Shown here in pieces: positions 17,381 to 27,512 of a stretch of 49,818 bases of DNA. This stretch comes from an uncultured Bacteroidales bacterium (lineage in GTDB: Bacteria > Bacteroidota > Bacteroidia > Bacteroidales > ML635J-15): contig CALJNE010000030.1 in the NCBI GenBank assembly GCA_937982115.1, forward strand, positions 1 to 49,818, given 5' to 3'. Both the position numbers and the translations under genes were made by a program. The notes below the pieces were generated by a model that saw only the letters and a program-made list of their open reading frames with translations, ran no database searches and was not told where the DNA came from. Every line of letters starts with the position of its first letter. Positions within the stretch are counted from its first letter, which is position 1.

Positions 17381-19159
17381 TTACGAAAGATTAATAGCCT
17401 CAAACTTACACTTGCTGAAGCAAACACCACATTTAATACACACTTCCTGATCTATATAATGCACCTGCTTTCTTTCTCCCGATATTGCATTTACTGGACA
17501 ATTTTTTGCACATACGGTACAACCTGTACATTTTTCGGGATTTACAGTATATGTAATAAGTTTTTTACAAGTCTTTGCCGGGCATTTTTTATCGCGAATA
17601 TGAGCCTCATACTCGTTTCTGAAATATTTTATCGTTGTAAGTACCGGATTTGGAGCTGTTTGACCAAGACCGCAAAGCGAACTGTCCTTGATCTGATATG
17701 CTAATTCTTCAAGCAGTTCAATATCGCCTTCTTTGCCTTCTCCTTCACAAATTCTGGTAAGTATTTCCAGCATTCGTTTGGTTCCTATACGACAGAAAGT
17801 ACATTTTCCGCAAGACTCTTTTTGCGTAAAATCCAAAAAGAATCGAGCCATATCAACCATACATGTAGTTTCATCCATTACAACCATACCACCGGACCCC
17901 ATAATGGCACCGGTAGCTAAAATGGAATCATAATCTACGGGTGTTTCTGCTAAATAATCAGGGATGCAACCTCCGGAAGGTCCACCTAATTGAACAGCTT
18001 TAAATTTTTTATCCCCCTGAATACCACCACCAAGTTTGAAAATTATGTCTTTAATGGATATTCCCATCGGGACCTCCACAAGTCCGCCTCGTTTTATTTT
18101 TCCAGTTAAGGCAAAAACTTTTGTACCTTTTGATTTTTCGGTTCCGTACTTATTAAATGATTCTGCTCCGTTTAAAACAATATATGGAACATTGGCAAAG
18201 GTTTCAACGTTGTTAATATTGGTAGGTTTTTTCCATAATCCCGACACTGCCGGAAATGGAGGACGCTTGCGTGGCATACCTCTGCGACCTTCGACTGAGG
18301 CCATCAAAGCAGTTTCTTCACCGCAAACAAAAGCTCCGGCACCTTCTTTAACATAAATATCAAAGTTCCAGCCTTTTTTACCGTAAATATCTTTGCCTAA
18401 ATATCCTTTAGCACGAGCCTGTTCTATTGCAATATTCAAACGTTTAATTGCTAGTGGATATTCGGCTCTACAATAGATTACTCCCTGAGTAGCTCCTATT
18501 GCATAAGCAGCAATGGTCATACCTTCAAGAACTGCATGTGGATCGCCCTCGAGTAACGAACGATCCATAAATGCTCCGGGATCACCTTCGTCGGCATTAC
18601 AAATTATATATTTTTCGTCGGATTTGCTGTTGAATGCAAATTTCCATTTTAATCCAGTCGGGAATCCACCTCCTCCCCTGCCACGTAAACCACTGTCAAT
18701 TATTGTTTGTATAACCGTTTCCTGTGAAAGGTTTTCATTTAATATTTTTTTAACTGCCAAATAACCTCCGGCATTTTCGTATTCTTCAATTACCTCAGGA
18801 TTTATTACTCCACAATTTCGTAAAGCAATTTTCACCTGATTTTTCCAGTAAGAGTCGTCTTCGTTTTCGAAAAGGTCGGTTTTTACAATATATTCTTTAA
18901 CAGGCTCTCCGGTTTTAATGTGCTTTTCGATTATTTCGGTAATTTTAAACTCGTCAATTTCGCCGTACAAATAAGAACCTGTATAATCAATAATTTCAAC
19001 GAGCGGTTCCCGATAGCACATCCCGACACAACCTGTTTTTGTAAGTTCAAAATTTAATTTTTCGTGTTCTTTAACAGCTAAAATTTTATCATAAACTTTG
19101 TTAGCTCCTGCTGCAATTCCGCAACTGGCTAAACCGACAAGAACCTTCATTTGTTCCAT
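17381..19159 (-). CDS. NuoF/HydB-like NADH-binding flavoprotein subunit
   Basis: The 592-residue protein has an N-terminal thioredoxin-like domain with C13, C44 and C48. The NuoF core follows, with the FMN/NADH loop GLRGRGGGGFPTGLKW (157-172), NADEGDPGAFMDR, and the [4Fe-4S] site C450, C453, C456 and C496 (ESCGKCTFCRIG, LCGLGQ). A C-terminal two-cluster ferredoxin domain has C544/547/550/554 and C574/577/580/584. This three-part layout is that of HydB of bifurcating hydrogenases and of related soluble complexes, and it differs from respiratory NuoF, which lacks both extensions. It should oxidise or reduce NAD(H) with FMN. It sits 14 bp after the NuoE-like gene and 11 bp before the fusion gene, clearly in one operon. 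No [FeFe]-hydrogenase subunit is encoded here. Confidence 0.93.
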   Translation of the reverse strand: MEQMKVLVGLASCGIAAGANKVYDKILAVKEHEKLNFELTKTGCVGMCYREPLVEIIDYTGSYLYGEIDEFKITEIIEKHIKTGEPVKEYIVKTDLFENEDDSYWKNQVKIALRNCGVINPEVIEEYENAGGYLAVKKILNENLSQETVIQTIIDSGLRGRGGGGFPTGLKWKFAFNSKSDEKYIICNADEGDPGAFMDRSLLEGDPHAVLEGMTIAAYAIGATQGVIYCRAEYPLAIKRLNIAIEQARAKGYLGKDIYGKKGWNFDIYVKEGAGAFVCGEETALMASVEGRRGMPRKRPPFPAVSGLWKKPTNINNVETFANVPYIVLNGAESFNKYGTEKSKGTKVFALTGKIKRGGLVEVPMGISIKDIIFKLGGGIQGDKKFKAVQLGGPSGGCIPDYLAETPVDYDSILATGAIMGSGGMVVMDETTCMVDMARFFLDFTQKESCGKCTFCRIGTKRMLEILTRICEGEGKEGDIELLEELAYQIKDSSLCGLGQTAPNPVLTTIKYFRNEYEAHIRDKKCPAKTCKKLITYTVNPEKCTGCTVCAKNCPVNAISGERKQVHYIDQEVCIKCGVCFSKCKFEAINLS

Positions 19160-19173
19160 AATAAAAAAATGAA

Positions 19174-19692
19174 TTAATTATTGTGTTTTAACTGATATTC
19201 CTTAATAACATTAACAGCCGTTTTGCCGCTGAGTTTTCCGAAAACTTCGTCATCAATCATTAGTACAGGAGCCAGAGAACAACATCCCAGGCAAGCTACT
19301 GATTCCACAGTGTAAAATCCATCGGGAGTAGTTTCTCCATCTGCGATTTTAAGTGCTTCGAGAATACTTTCGGTAATTATATTAGCTCCCTGTACGTGAC
19401 AGGCTGTACCGTGACATACTTTTACAATATGTTTTCCTACGGGTTTTAATCTAAACTGTGCATAAAAAGTAGCAACTCCGTAAAGTTCGCTTTTTTTAAT
19501 TCCTGTTTTTTCACTAATTAAATCAAAAGCTTTTTCAGGCAAATAACCATATATTTGTTGTACTGCCTGCAAAACAGGAATAGTTATTCCTTTTTTGTTT
19601 TTAAACTTTTCAATCACACTGTCGAGTTGAGATAAATCAACTTCTTCGTGAATATTTTCACGATTTTCTAATGCAATTCTTTGAATACGCAT
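19174..19692 (-). CDS. NuoE/HydC-like [2Fe-2S] thioredoxin-fold subunit
   Basis: The 172-residue protein has the four-helix N-terminal part of NuoE (TIPVLQAVQQIYGYLPEKAF). Its thioredoxin-like [2Fe-2S] domain has ligands C93 and C98 (CHGTACH) and C134 and C138 (CLGCC). GATFYAQF-like sequence (GVATFYAQF) precedes the cluster, as in NuoE and HydC. It would relay electrons next to the FMN of the NuoF-like partner. It is the first gene of the operon. The gap to gdhA upstream is only 65 bp and contains the gdhA terminator, so the operon promoter is either within that gap or relies on read-through; no strong promoter was seen (one-mismatch TATTTTCG). Confidence 0.93.
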   Translation of the reverse strand: MRIQRIALENRENIHEEVDLSQLDSVIEKFKNKKGITIPVLQAVQQIYGYLPEKAFDLISEKTGIKKSELYGVATFYAQFRLKPVGKHIVKVCHGTACHVQGANIITESILEALKIADGETTPDGFYTVESVACLGCCSLAPVLMIDDEVFGKLSGKTAVNVIKEYQLKHNN

Positions 19693-19717
19693 AATAATGA
19701 TTTTTATTACGAAAATA

Positions 19718-19748
19718 GAAAAAAAGAGGACAGAAACTGCCCTCTTTT
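19718..19748 (-). terminator. gdhA terminator
   Basis: On the minus strand AAAAGAGG and its partner CCTCTTTT (19741-19748 with 19722-19729) form an 8-bp stem, with an extra CAG/CTG pairing in the loop, followed by a T-rich tract. It begins 10 bp past the gdhA stop and separates gdhA from the redox operon. Confidence 0.85.
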
Positions 19749-19757
19749 AAAAAATAA

Positions 19758-21131
<1,374 letters not shown>

Positions 21132-21157
21132 TTAGTGATTTGGTTAAATTTTCATTT

Positions 21158-21187
21158 CAAAATTAGTAATTTATAATTACAAAACAA
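21158..21187 (-). promoter_or_regulatory. gdhA promoter (TTG -19 bp- TAATTTTG)
   Basis: Reading the minus strand, TTG (21185-21187) is followed after exactly 19 bp by TAATTTTG (21158-21165), an exact match to the Bacteroidetes consensus, 44 bp before the gdhA ATG. The first copy of the 41-bp repeat begins 9 bp upstream of the -33 element. Confidence 0.75.
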
Positions 21188-21195
21188 CATTTAAA

Positions 21196-21277
21196 ATGAT
21201 ATTCTACAACATATTTATTGATTTTTATCATTTATTATGATATTATACAACACTCAAATTGATTTGCATCATATTGT
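21196..21277. repeat. Two tandem 41-bp imperfect direct repeats (putative operator)
   Basis: Copy 1 is 21196-21236 and copy 2 is 21237-21277; 30 of 41 positions are identical and most mismatches fall in one 5-base block. Each begins ATGATATT, has TACAACA in the first half and ATTGATTT in the second, and closes with ATCAT, so the ATGAT/ATCAT ends form an inverted pair. They lie between the gdhA promoter and the promoter of the divergent gene. Confidence 0.7.
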
Positions 21278-21292
21278 AATTTTATATATTTT
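21263..21292 (+). promoter_or_regulatory. Putative promoter of the GAF/receiver/ATP-grasp gene
   Basis: TTTG at 21263-21266, inside repeat copy 2, is followed after 18 bp by TATATTTT (21285-21292), one base off the TAnnTTTG consensus. It is 20 bp before the ATG at 21313. This is a weaker match than the gdhA promoter. Confidence 0.4.
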
Positions 21293-21312
21293 TATTTCTA
21301 AAACTTATTATT

Positions 21313-24300
21313 ATGAATCTGAACGAAAATAATAACCAGAAAATCAACTACGATAAACTGTTAAAAGAAAATCAAGAAAGATTAAAGGAATTAAATTGCA
21401 TTAACAAAACCACAGAATTAATAAAACAAGGACTTAGCATTAGCGAAACTTTGCAAAAAATTTGCAATTTCATGACTAATGCTTATCAATATCCCGAATA
21501 TACTGTTTGCTCAATTGAATACGATGGCAAAAAGTATGTGTCTAATTTTTTTCTCGAAACTAAATGGAAGCAAAGTGCCGAATTCACCACAGCCGAAGGA
21601 AACAAAGGACAAATTAATGTTTATTATACTAAAGAATTTCCAAATGAAAGTGATGAAGGTCCATTCCTTATTGAAGAAAGGAACTTAATTAATAATATTG
21701 CAACGCTAATTTCTAACTTCATCAACAGCTCGAAAATAAAAGAAATTATTAATTACGAAGAGCCAAAAATTGATATTACAAATATTCAGCAGTCTGCACA
21801 ACAATACAGCAGACAACTATTGCAAAGATTTTTGAACCGTGACTATTACGAAAGAGATATTTATCATGATCTGATGCCATTTAAAGTAAAAGAAATTTTA
21901 CTTATCGCAAACCTTTACGATGCTTTCAGTATTGAAAAAGAAGGGAGATTTACCGAACATATACTTGGAGAATATTATAAATTAAACCTCACATCATTGC
22001 CTCGAATTACCGGATGTTCAAGCGAAAACGAAGCTTTGTATTTATTGAAACATCGTCATTTTGATTTGATAATCATTATGATGGGCTCAGATAAAAAATT
22101 CCCATTTGCTGTTTGCGAAAAAATAAAAGAACATCATAATTACATATCCACATATTTGCTCCTCAACAACGATAACGATATTCAATATCTTAAAAAATTC
22201 AGTTTTTATAAATCAAGCTTCGACAAAGTGTTTGTATGGAATGGAGACTCAAAGATATTTTTTGCAATGGTAAAACTGCTGGAGGATAAAGTTAATATGG
22301 AAAATGATGCAAAACTTGGAGTTGTTCAGGCTGTTCTGATTGTTGAGGATTCTCCTAAATATTACAGCAGATATTTACCTGCAATATACAGTGCTATTCT
22401 GGAACAAACACAAAAACTTATTGAAGAAGTAAATACCGATGAATTATATAAAGTCTTGAAATTACGAGCCAGACCAAAAGTTCTACATGCCTGCACCTAC
22501 GAAGAAGCTATACATTATTATAATAGGTATCAAGATATCATTGTCTGTATTCTAACTGATATAAGATTTCCAAAAGACCAAAAGGAAGACTCAGGAGCTG
22601 GTTTTGAGCTTGTTAAATACATTCAATCGCACAATCCTCACATTCCTGTTTTGATGCAATCATCTGATCAAGAAAACATAAAAAAAGCCTCAGAATTAGG
22701 AGCAATGTTTCTTAATAAACTTTCCGACAGTTTGATTCAGGATATTAAATATTTTATTTCTTTCCATCTGGGATTCGGGAATTTTGTGTTCAGATCTAAT
22801 GAAGGACAGCAACTTGCTGTGGCTAAAAACCTCAAAGAATTTGAATCATTATTAAACCAAATTCCGGAAGATTCTTTAACTTTTCATGCCTTAAAAAATC
22901 ATTTCTCTCTATGGATGATGGCTAGAGGTGAAATTGAAATTGCACGAAAAATAAAACCATATAAAATAACAGACTTTAAAAATGCCGGAGAAATTAGGGA
23001 ATTCCTGTTAAAAATTATTCAGAAACATAAAATTGAAAAAGCAAAAGGAAAAATTGTTCAGTTCGATCCTGACATTGTTAAGGAAGAAAGTAACATCGTT
23101 ATGCTTAACAGCGGAGCGTTAGGAGGCAAAGGAAGAGGACTGGCTTTTGTTAACACCTTAATCTATAACTACGATTTTTCAAATGTTATTCCCGGAATTA
23201 TCATTCGCACTCCCGCAACAAGTATAATAGGTACCGACGAGTTTGATATTTTCATGCAAAAAAACAAACTCTATCAGGTTATACATGAAGAAAGCGATTA
23301 CACTATCATTAAATCCAAATTTGTAAATGCAAGTCTATCTTTTGAACTCAGCAAAAAACTCAAAGCCTTTATTAAGTCAATTAAAAAGCCTCTTGCCATA
23401 AGGTCTTCGAGTTTATTGGAAGACTCATTAAGCCAACCTTTTTCGGGAGTTTTCGAGACTTATTTACTTCCCAATAATCATCCTGACGACAATGTACGTC
23501 TGAAACAACTCGAAACTGCGATAAAGTTAGTATATGCCTCCGTTTTTGCTCCAAATGCAAGATTGTACTTCGAAGCCATAAATTACCGGATCGAAGAAGA
23601 GAAAATGGCAGTGGTTATCCAGGAAGTAGTTGGAAAGCAACATCAGGACTATTATTATCCGCATATTAGCGGAACGGCTCAATCACATAATTTTTACCCT
23701 GTAGGTTATATGAAACCTGAGGAAGGTTTTGCCGTAATTGCCTTAGGTTTAGGGCAATATGTTGTTGAAGGTGAAAAAACATATAGATTCTCTCCTCAAT
23801 ATCCAAAAATTGACATTACAAGCCTCAAAGACCTTGTAAACAATTCGCAATCCGAATTTTATGCAATAAATTTAAAAAGGACTAATCCGGACTTACTTGA
23901 AGGTGAAAATGCCGGGCTAAGTCGCCTTGATTTGTATGATGCTGAAATGCACGGAACTTTAAAACATCTTGCATCGACTTACGATCCATACAACGACACA
24001 ATAGAAGCAGGAATTAATAAAACAGGTCCGAGAGTTATAAACTTTGCCGACATATTAAAATACGAATATATTCCACTGTCACAAACCATACAAGTTGTAC
24101 TCTGCATTGTTAAGGAAGCCATGGGAACTCCGGTTGAAATAGAATTTGCCGTAACCCTCGACAAAGATCCGCCTTACAATCTTCCATCTTTTTATCTTTT
24201 ACAAATTAAACCGCTCCTTGGAAGTCAAAGTGATTTTAAAGTTGAGTTTGAAAAGTATGCAAAAGAAAATACTGTTTTAAAATCATCGAAAAGCATGGGA

Positions 24301-24777
24301 AATGGAAAAATCGAAGGAATACAGGATGTTATTTTTGTTAAGCCCGAAGCCTTCGACAACCTTAAAACCGAAGAAATGTCCGAAGAAATAGATAGAATTA
24401 ACCGTGAATTTTTAAAATCAAATCGCAAGTATATATTAATAGGTCCAGGAAGATGGGGTTCTCGAGATAAGTTTATTGGAATTCCTGTAGTTTGGTCGCA
24501 GATTTCGGCCGCTAAAGTAATTGTAGAAATGGAATTACCTAATTTCCCGCTCGATGCCTCTTTAGGTTCGCATTTTTTTCATAACGTAACCGCTATGAGC
24601 GTCGGATATTTTTCGGTAAAACAGTTTAATGATTTTGACTTTATCAATTGGGATATTCTAAATAATGCCGAAGTAGTAAAATCTTTTAAATATTTCAAAC
24701 ACGTAAAATTCAATAATCCGCTTACAGTTCTTATGGATGGAAGTCAACAAAAAGCAATTATAATAAACACAGATTAA
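21313..24777 (+). CDS. GAF / receiver / PEP-synthase-type ATP-grasp protein
   Basis: The 1154-residue protein starts with a coiled coil and a GAF-like domain (about 25-140). A degenerate receiver-like fold (about 192-325) and then a fuller receiver domain (about 338-485) follow, the latter with VLIVEDSPKYY and a possible phospho-acceptor D416 in ILTDIRFP. From about 595 it has the ATP-grasp (PPDK_N) domain of phosphoenolpyruvate synthase/pyruvate phosphate dikinase: LGGKGRGLAFVNTL and RSSSLLEDS (697-705) with the glycine-rich FSGVFETYLLP. The phosphohistidine swivel domain and the PEP/pyruvate TIM barrel of real PEP synthase are absent. Instead there is a conserved-looking C-terminal part with GPGRWGSRDKFIGIPVVW. 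So it is probably not a PEP synthase but may phosphorylate or bind a partner under signal control. It is a single transcription unit, divergent from gdhA. The function is unknown. Confidence 0.8.
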   Translation: MNLNENNNQKINYDKLLKENQERLKELNCINKTTELIKQGLSISETLQKICNFMTNAYQYPEYTVCSIEYDGKKYVSNFFLETKWKQSAEFTTAEGNKGQINVYYTKEFPNESDEGPFLIEERNLINNIATLISNFINSSKIKEIINYEEPKIDITNIQQSAQQYSRQLLQRFLNRDYYERDIYHDLMPFKVKEILLIANLYDAFSIEKEGRFTEHILGEYYKLNLTSLPRITGCSSENEALYLLKHRHFDLIIIMMGSDKKFPFAVCEKIKEHHNYISTYLLLNNDNDIQYLKKFSFYKSSFDKVFVWNGDSKIFFAMVKLLEDKVNMENDAKLGVVQAVLIVEDSPKYYSRYLPAIYSAILEQTQKLIEEVNTDELYKVLKLRARPKVLHACTYEEAIHYYNRYQDIIVCILTDIRFPKDQKEDSGAGFELVKYIQSHNPHIPVLMQSSDQENIKKASELGAMFLNKLSDSLIQDIKYFISFHLGFGNFVFRSNEGQQLAVAKNLKEFESLLNQIPEDSLTFHALKNHFSLWMMARGEIEIARKIKPYKITDFKNAGEIREFLLKIIQKHKIEKAKGKIVQFDPDIVKEESNIVMLNSGALGGKGRGLAFVNTLIYNYDFSNVIPGIIIRTPATSIIGTDEFDIFMQKNKLYQVIHEESDYTIIKSKFVNASLSFELSKKLKAFIKSIKKPLAIRSSSLLEDSLSQPFSGVFETYLLPNNHPDDNVRLKQLETAIKLVYASVFAPNARLYFEAINYRIEEEKMAVVIQEVVGKQHQDYYYPHISGTAQSHNFYPVGYMKPEEGFAVIALGLGQYVVEGEKTYRFSPQYPKIDITSLKDLVNNSQSEFYAINLKRTNPDLLEGENAGLSRLDLYDAEMHGTLKHLASTYDPYNDTIEAGINKTGPRVINFADILKYEYIPLSQTIQVVLCIVKEAMGTPVEIEFAVTLDKDPPYNLPSFYLLQIKPLLGSQSDFKVEFEKYAKENTVLKSSKSMGNGKIEGIQDVIFVKPEAFDNLKTEEMSEEIDRINREFLKSNRKYILIGPGRWGSRDKFIGIPVVWSQISAAKVIVEMELPNFPLDASLGSHFFHNVTAMSVGYFSVKQFNDFDFINWDILNNAEVVKSFKYFKHVKFNNPLTVLMDGSQQKAIIINTD

Positions 24778-24933
24778 CAGTTAGAAATAGTTCTTATTTA
24801 CAATAAAAACATTGTTATAGCAACTTATCTCGAAATTAAAAATCTGATTAAAATTGTTCAATTTAAATTCTAATAAAATAAAAAGACACCAAAAAAACTT
24901 TTAAGTAGTTTTAATATGAGTTAATTATAAATT

Positions 24934-25308
24934 TTATTTAACTGCGATTGTTTCGATTTCGATTAATACTCCAAGAGGCAATTCTTTTACTGCAAAAGCA
25001 GCCCTTGCAGGAGGATTTTCATTATAATATTTTGCATAAACTTCGTTCATGGCTTTAAAATTTGCCATATCACTCAGCAAACAGGTTGATTTAACAACAT
25101 TTGAATAATCATAACCAGCTTCATGAAGTATGGCACCAATGTTTTTCATCACCTGTTCGGTTTGAGCCTGAATACCTTCAGGAATTTCTCCTGTCTGTGG
25201 ATTTACGGGAATTTGTCCTGATATAAATAACATCCCGTTTATTTCAATTGCTTGAGAATAAGGTCCTATAGCTTTTGGAGCATTTGGCGTATTTATGACT
25301 TTTTTCAT
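24934..25308 (-). CDS. ridA: RidA family enamine/imine deaminase
   Basis: The 124-residue protein hydrolyses reactive 2-aminoacrylate-type enamines and imines released by PLP enzymes. The diagnostic parts are [14 protein letters not shown] at the N-terminus, [15 protein letters not shown], the substrate-binding arginine in [15 protein letters not shown], and the end [11 protein letters not shown]. The length is normal for RidA. The ATG at 25308 is preferred; a GTG one codon earlier is possible. It follows buk on the same strand by 11 bp, so it is the last gene of a ptb-buk-ridA unit. Confidence 0.95.
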   Translation of the reverse strand: MKKVINTPNAPKAIGPYSQAIEINGMLFISGQIPVNPQTGEIPEGIQAQTEQVMKNIGAILHEAGYDYSNVVKSTCLLSDMANFKAMNEVYAKYYNENPPARAAFAVKELPLGVLIEIETIAVK

Positions 25309-25319
25309 CACTTTTAATT

Positions 25320-26402
25320 TTAATAAACTTTAGGTTCAAGTTCAGCTCTCAAAACTAATAATCCATTCATTGCAAGAGCTAACATTTCATCTTCTCCCGG
25401 ATAAACTTTAAGGGGAGCAATAAATCCGACCATTTCTTCGATAAATGAACAGAATTGTTTGTTATAAGCAATACCGCCAGTTAGAATAATTGCATCTACT
25501 TTACCTTTAAGCACTGCCGAAAGAGCTCCGATTTCCTTGGCTACCTGATAAGCCATTGCATCGGAAATAAACTGAGCTTTTTCATCGCCGTTTTTAGCTC
25601 TCATTTCAACTTCGTAAGCATCGTTGGTGCCCAGATAAGCAGCAAAACCACCATTCCCTTTGAGCATTAAATTGATTTCTTTTTGGGAATATTTACCGCT
25701 GAAGCACATTTTCACAAGCTGACCTGCCGGTAATGTTCCTGAACGTTCGGGAGAAAATGGACCTTCGCCGTTAAGAGCATTGTTCACATCAATAACTCTA
25801 CCTTTTCGATGAGCTCCAACAGATATACCTCCGCCTAAATGAGCAATAATTAAATTTAAGTCTTCGTAACATGCATTTATATCATTTGCATAGCGGCGAG
25901 CAATGGCTTTTTGGTTTAAAGCATGAAAAATAGAAATTCTTTCGAACAAAGGGTGTCCTGCCACGCGAGCAATATCTTCCATTTCGTCAACAACAACAGG
26001 GTCGGCTATATAGGCTTTAACACCATTAAGTTCTTTAGCAAGATCGTCGGCAATAAGTCCTCCTAGATTGCTTGCATGTTCGCCAATAGGAGAATTGCGA
26101 AGATCGTTTTTCATCTTTTCGTTGATTTCATAAACACCGGAAGGTATTGGATTAATCAGCCCTCCGCGTCCCATTATGCAATCAATAGTTGAAAAATCTT
26201 CGCCGGCATTTTTTAGTTCTTCGAGTATAGCATTTTTTCTAAACTCATATTGGTCGGCTATGCTTGCAAAAGGAGCTAAATCCTCTGTTGAGTGTTTTAT
26301 GTTTTTTTGAAAAACATTTGTTTCGTTCTCAAAAATCGCAATTTTTGTGGATGTTGAACCCGGGTTTATTGCTAAAATTCTAAATTTTCTCATTCCTGAC
26401 AT
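25320..26402 (-). CDS. buk: Butyrate kinase
   Basis: The 360-residue ASKHA-fold kinase converts butyryl-phosphate (or a branched acyl phosphate) plus ADP to the acid plus ATP. Motifs are [19 protein letters not shown] (phosphate 1 loop), [20 protein letters not shown] (phosphate 2 loop) and [12 protein letters not shown], with [11 protein letters not shown] as the adenosine motif. The length is normal for Buk (about 355). The start is ambiguous between ATG at 26402 and ATG at 26393 ([10 protein letters not shown]), which would be closer to family starts. It follows ptb by 22 bp. Acetate kinase is less likely because the length and sequence fit Buk, and the partner upstream is a Ptb. Confidence 0.94.
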   Translation of the reverse strand: MSGMRKFRILAINPGSTSTKIAIFENETNVFQKNIKHSTEDLAPFASIADQYEFRKNAILEELKNAGEDFSTIDCIMGRGGLINPIPSGVYEINEKMKNDLRNSPIGEHASNLGGLIADDLAKELNGVKAYIADPVVVDEMEDIARVAGHPLFERISIFHALNQKAIARRYANDINACYEDLNLIIAHLGGGISVGAHRKGRVIDVNNALNGEGPFSPERSGTLPAGQLVKMCFSGKYSQKEINLMLKGNGGFAAYLGTNDAYEVEMRAKNGDEKAQFISDAMAYQVAKEIGALSAVLKGKVDAIILTGGIAYNKQFCSFIEEMVGFIAPLKVYPGEDEMLALAMNGLLVLRAELEPKVY

Positions 26403-26424
26403 CAAATTTTAGATTAATAAAAAA

Positions 26425-27330
26425 TTATTTTGCTGCTAATGCTGCCATTGCAATTGAGTAGGTTTTAGTTGCAGCAGAATCTCCTCTTGAAGACAAAACA
26501 GCCGGACATTTTGCTCCAACGAGCATTGCTCCCATTTTTGCATTTAATAATTTTGATGCTGTTTTGTAAAATACGTTTGCTGCTTCAATATTTGGAAATA
26601 CTAAACAATCAGCTTCACCATTAACAACAGATTTAAGTTTTTTAATTTCAACAGATTCCTTGTCAATTGCCACATCTAGTGCCAAAGGACCATCAACCAG
26701 AGCTCCTTTAATCTGACCTCTTTCTGCCATTTTTGATATTATTGCAGCATCAACACAAGCTTGCATTCCTGCCGACATTTGTTCGGTTGCAGCTATTAAA
26801 GCAACTTTCGGTTGTTCGATGCCCAAAGAATGAGCCATAGATATAACATAGTTTGTGATGGCAATCTTTTGGCTTAAATCCGGTGCCGGTAATACTGCTA
26901 CATCTGATACTACCAATAATTTCGGATAATTATCAATTTCCATCACTACAACATGACTCAAGACAGCTTTAGGTGGTAACAAGCCTTTTTCTTTATCCAA
27001 AATTGCACGCATGTATTTGTCGGTACTTACAAGACCCTTCATTAAAAATTCAGCTTCGCCTTCATTAATCAACTGAACGGCTTTACGTGTAGCTGCCATT
27101 TCGTCGGGCTCGTGAATAACCTTAAATTTGCCGAAATCAATCTTTTCGTGTTCGCAAATCTTTTTTATTTCATTTTCATCTCCAACAAGTATGCCTTCAA
27201 TAATACCTAAATCAATGGCATTACTAACTGCTTCAATTGTATGTGCATCATTTGCAAAAGCAACAGATAATCTTTTACGTGGTTTTGATTTTACTGCTGC
27301 AATAATTTCATCCATTCTTGTTATATTCAT
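26425..27330 (-). CDS. ptb: Phosphate butyryltransferase (Pta/Ptb family)
   Basis: The 301-residue enzyme exchanges CoA for phosphate on butyryl-CoA or similar short-chain acyl-CoAs. It aligns with the Ptb branch of the PTA_PTB family: FANDAHTIEAVSNAIDLG near the N-terminus, FLMKGLVSTDKYMRAIL, LSHVVVMEID, ALVDGPLALDVAID and SSRGDSAATKTYSIAMAAL. It lacks the long N-terminal regulatory part of some Pta enzymes, and its length matches Ptb (about 300). Paired with buk, it gives substrate-level ATP from acyl-CoA. Whether the physiological substrate is butyryl-CoA or branched-chain acyl-CoA from amino-acid fermentation cannot be told. It is the first gene of the unit. Confidence 0.94.
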   Translation of the reverse strand: MNITRMDEIIAAVKSKPRKRLSVAFANDAHTIEAVSNAIDLGIIEGILVGDENEIKKICEHEKIDFGKFKVIHEPDEMAATRKAVQLINEGEAEFLMKGLVSTDKYMRAILDKEKGLLPPKAVLSHVVVMEIDNYPKLLVVSDVAVLPAPDLSQKIAITNYVISMAHSLGIEQPKVALIAATEQMSAGMQACVDAAIISKMAERGQIKGALVDGPLALDVAIDKESVEIKKLKSVVNGEADCLVFPNIEAANVFYKTASKLLNAKMGAMLVGAKCPAVLSSRGDSAATKTYSIAMAALAAK

Positions 27331-27384
27331 TGCTGTAAAGTTTTAAAATTAGGTTTGCTAAATTATTATTATTATTTAGATTAC

Positions 27385-27392
27385 CAAAAATA
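27385..27392 (-). promoter_or_regulatory. -7 element upstream of ptb
   Basis: On the minus strand TATTTTTG matches TAnnTTTG, 54 bp before the ptb ATG. A TTG lies upstream but only 14 bp away, so the -33 assignment is uncertain. Confidence 0.4.
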
Positions 27393-27488
27393 AATTTTTG
27401 TTTTTTCAACGATTTATTAAAAATTTCTTCCCAATATTAAATTATTGTTAAGTTATTATTTCCAAAACATTAAACCTTATAATATTTT

Positions 27489-27496
27489 TATTTTTG
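27489..27496 (+). promoter_or_regulatory. -7 element upstream of the porin-like gene
   Basis: TATTTTTG matches TAnnTTTG and ends 16 bp before the ATG at 27513. No convincing -33 TTG was found at the right distance. Confidence 0.4.
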
Positions 27497-27512
27497 CCAA
27501 AAATTGACAAGC

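Noticed and set aside
13265-19692. Electron-bifurcating [FeFe]-hydrogenase operon
   Set aside because: None of the H-cluster motifs occurs in the fusion protein or its neighbours, although NuoE and NuoF are HydC- and HydB-like.
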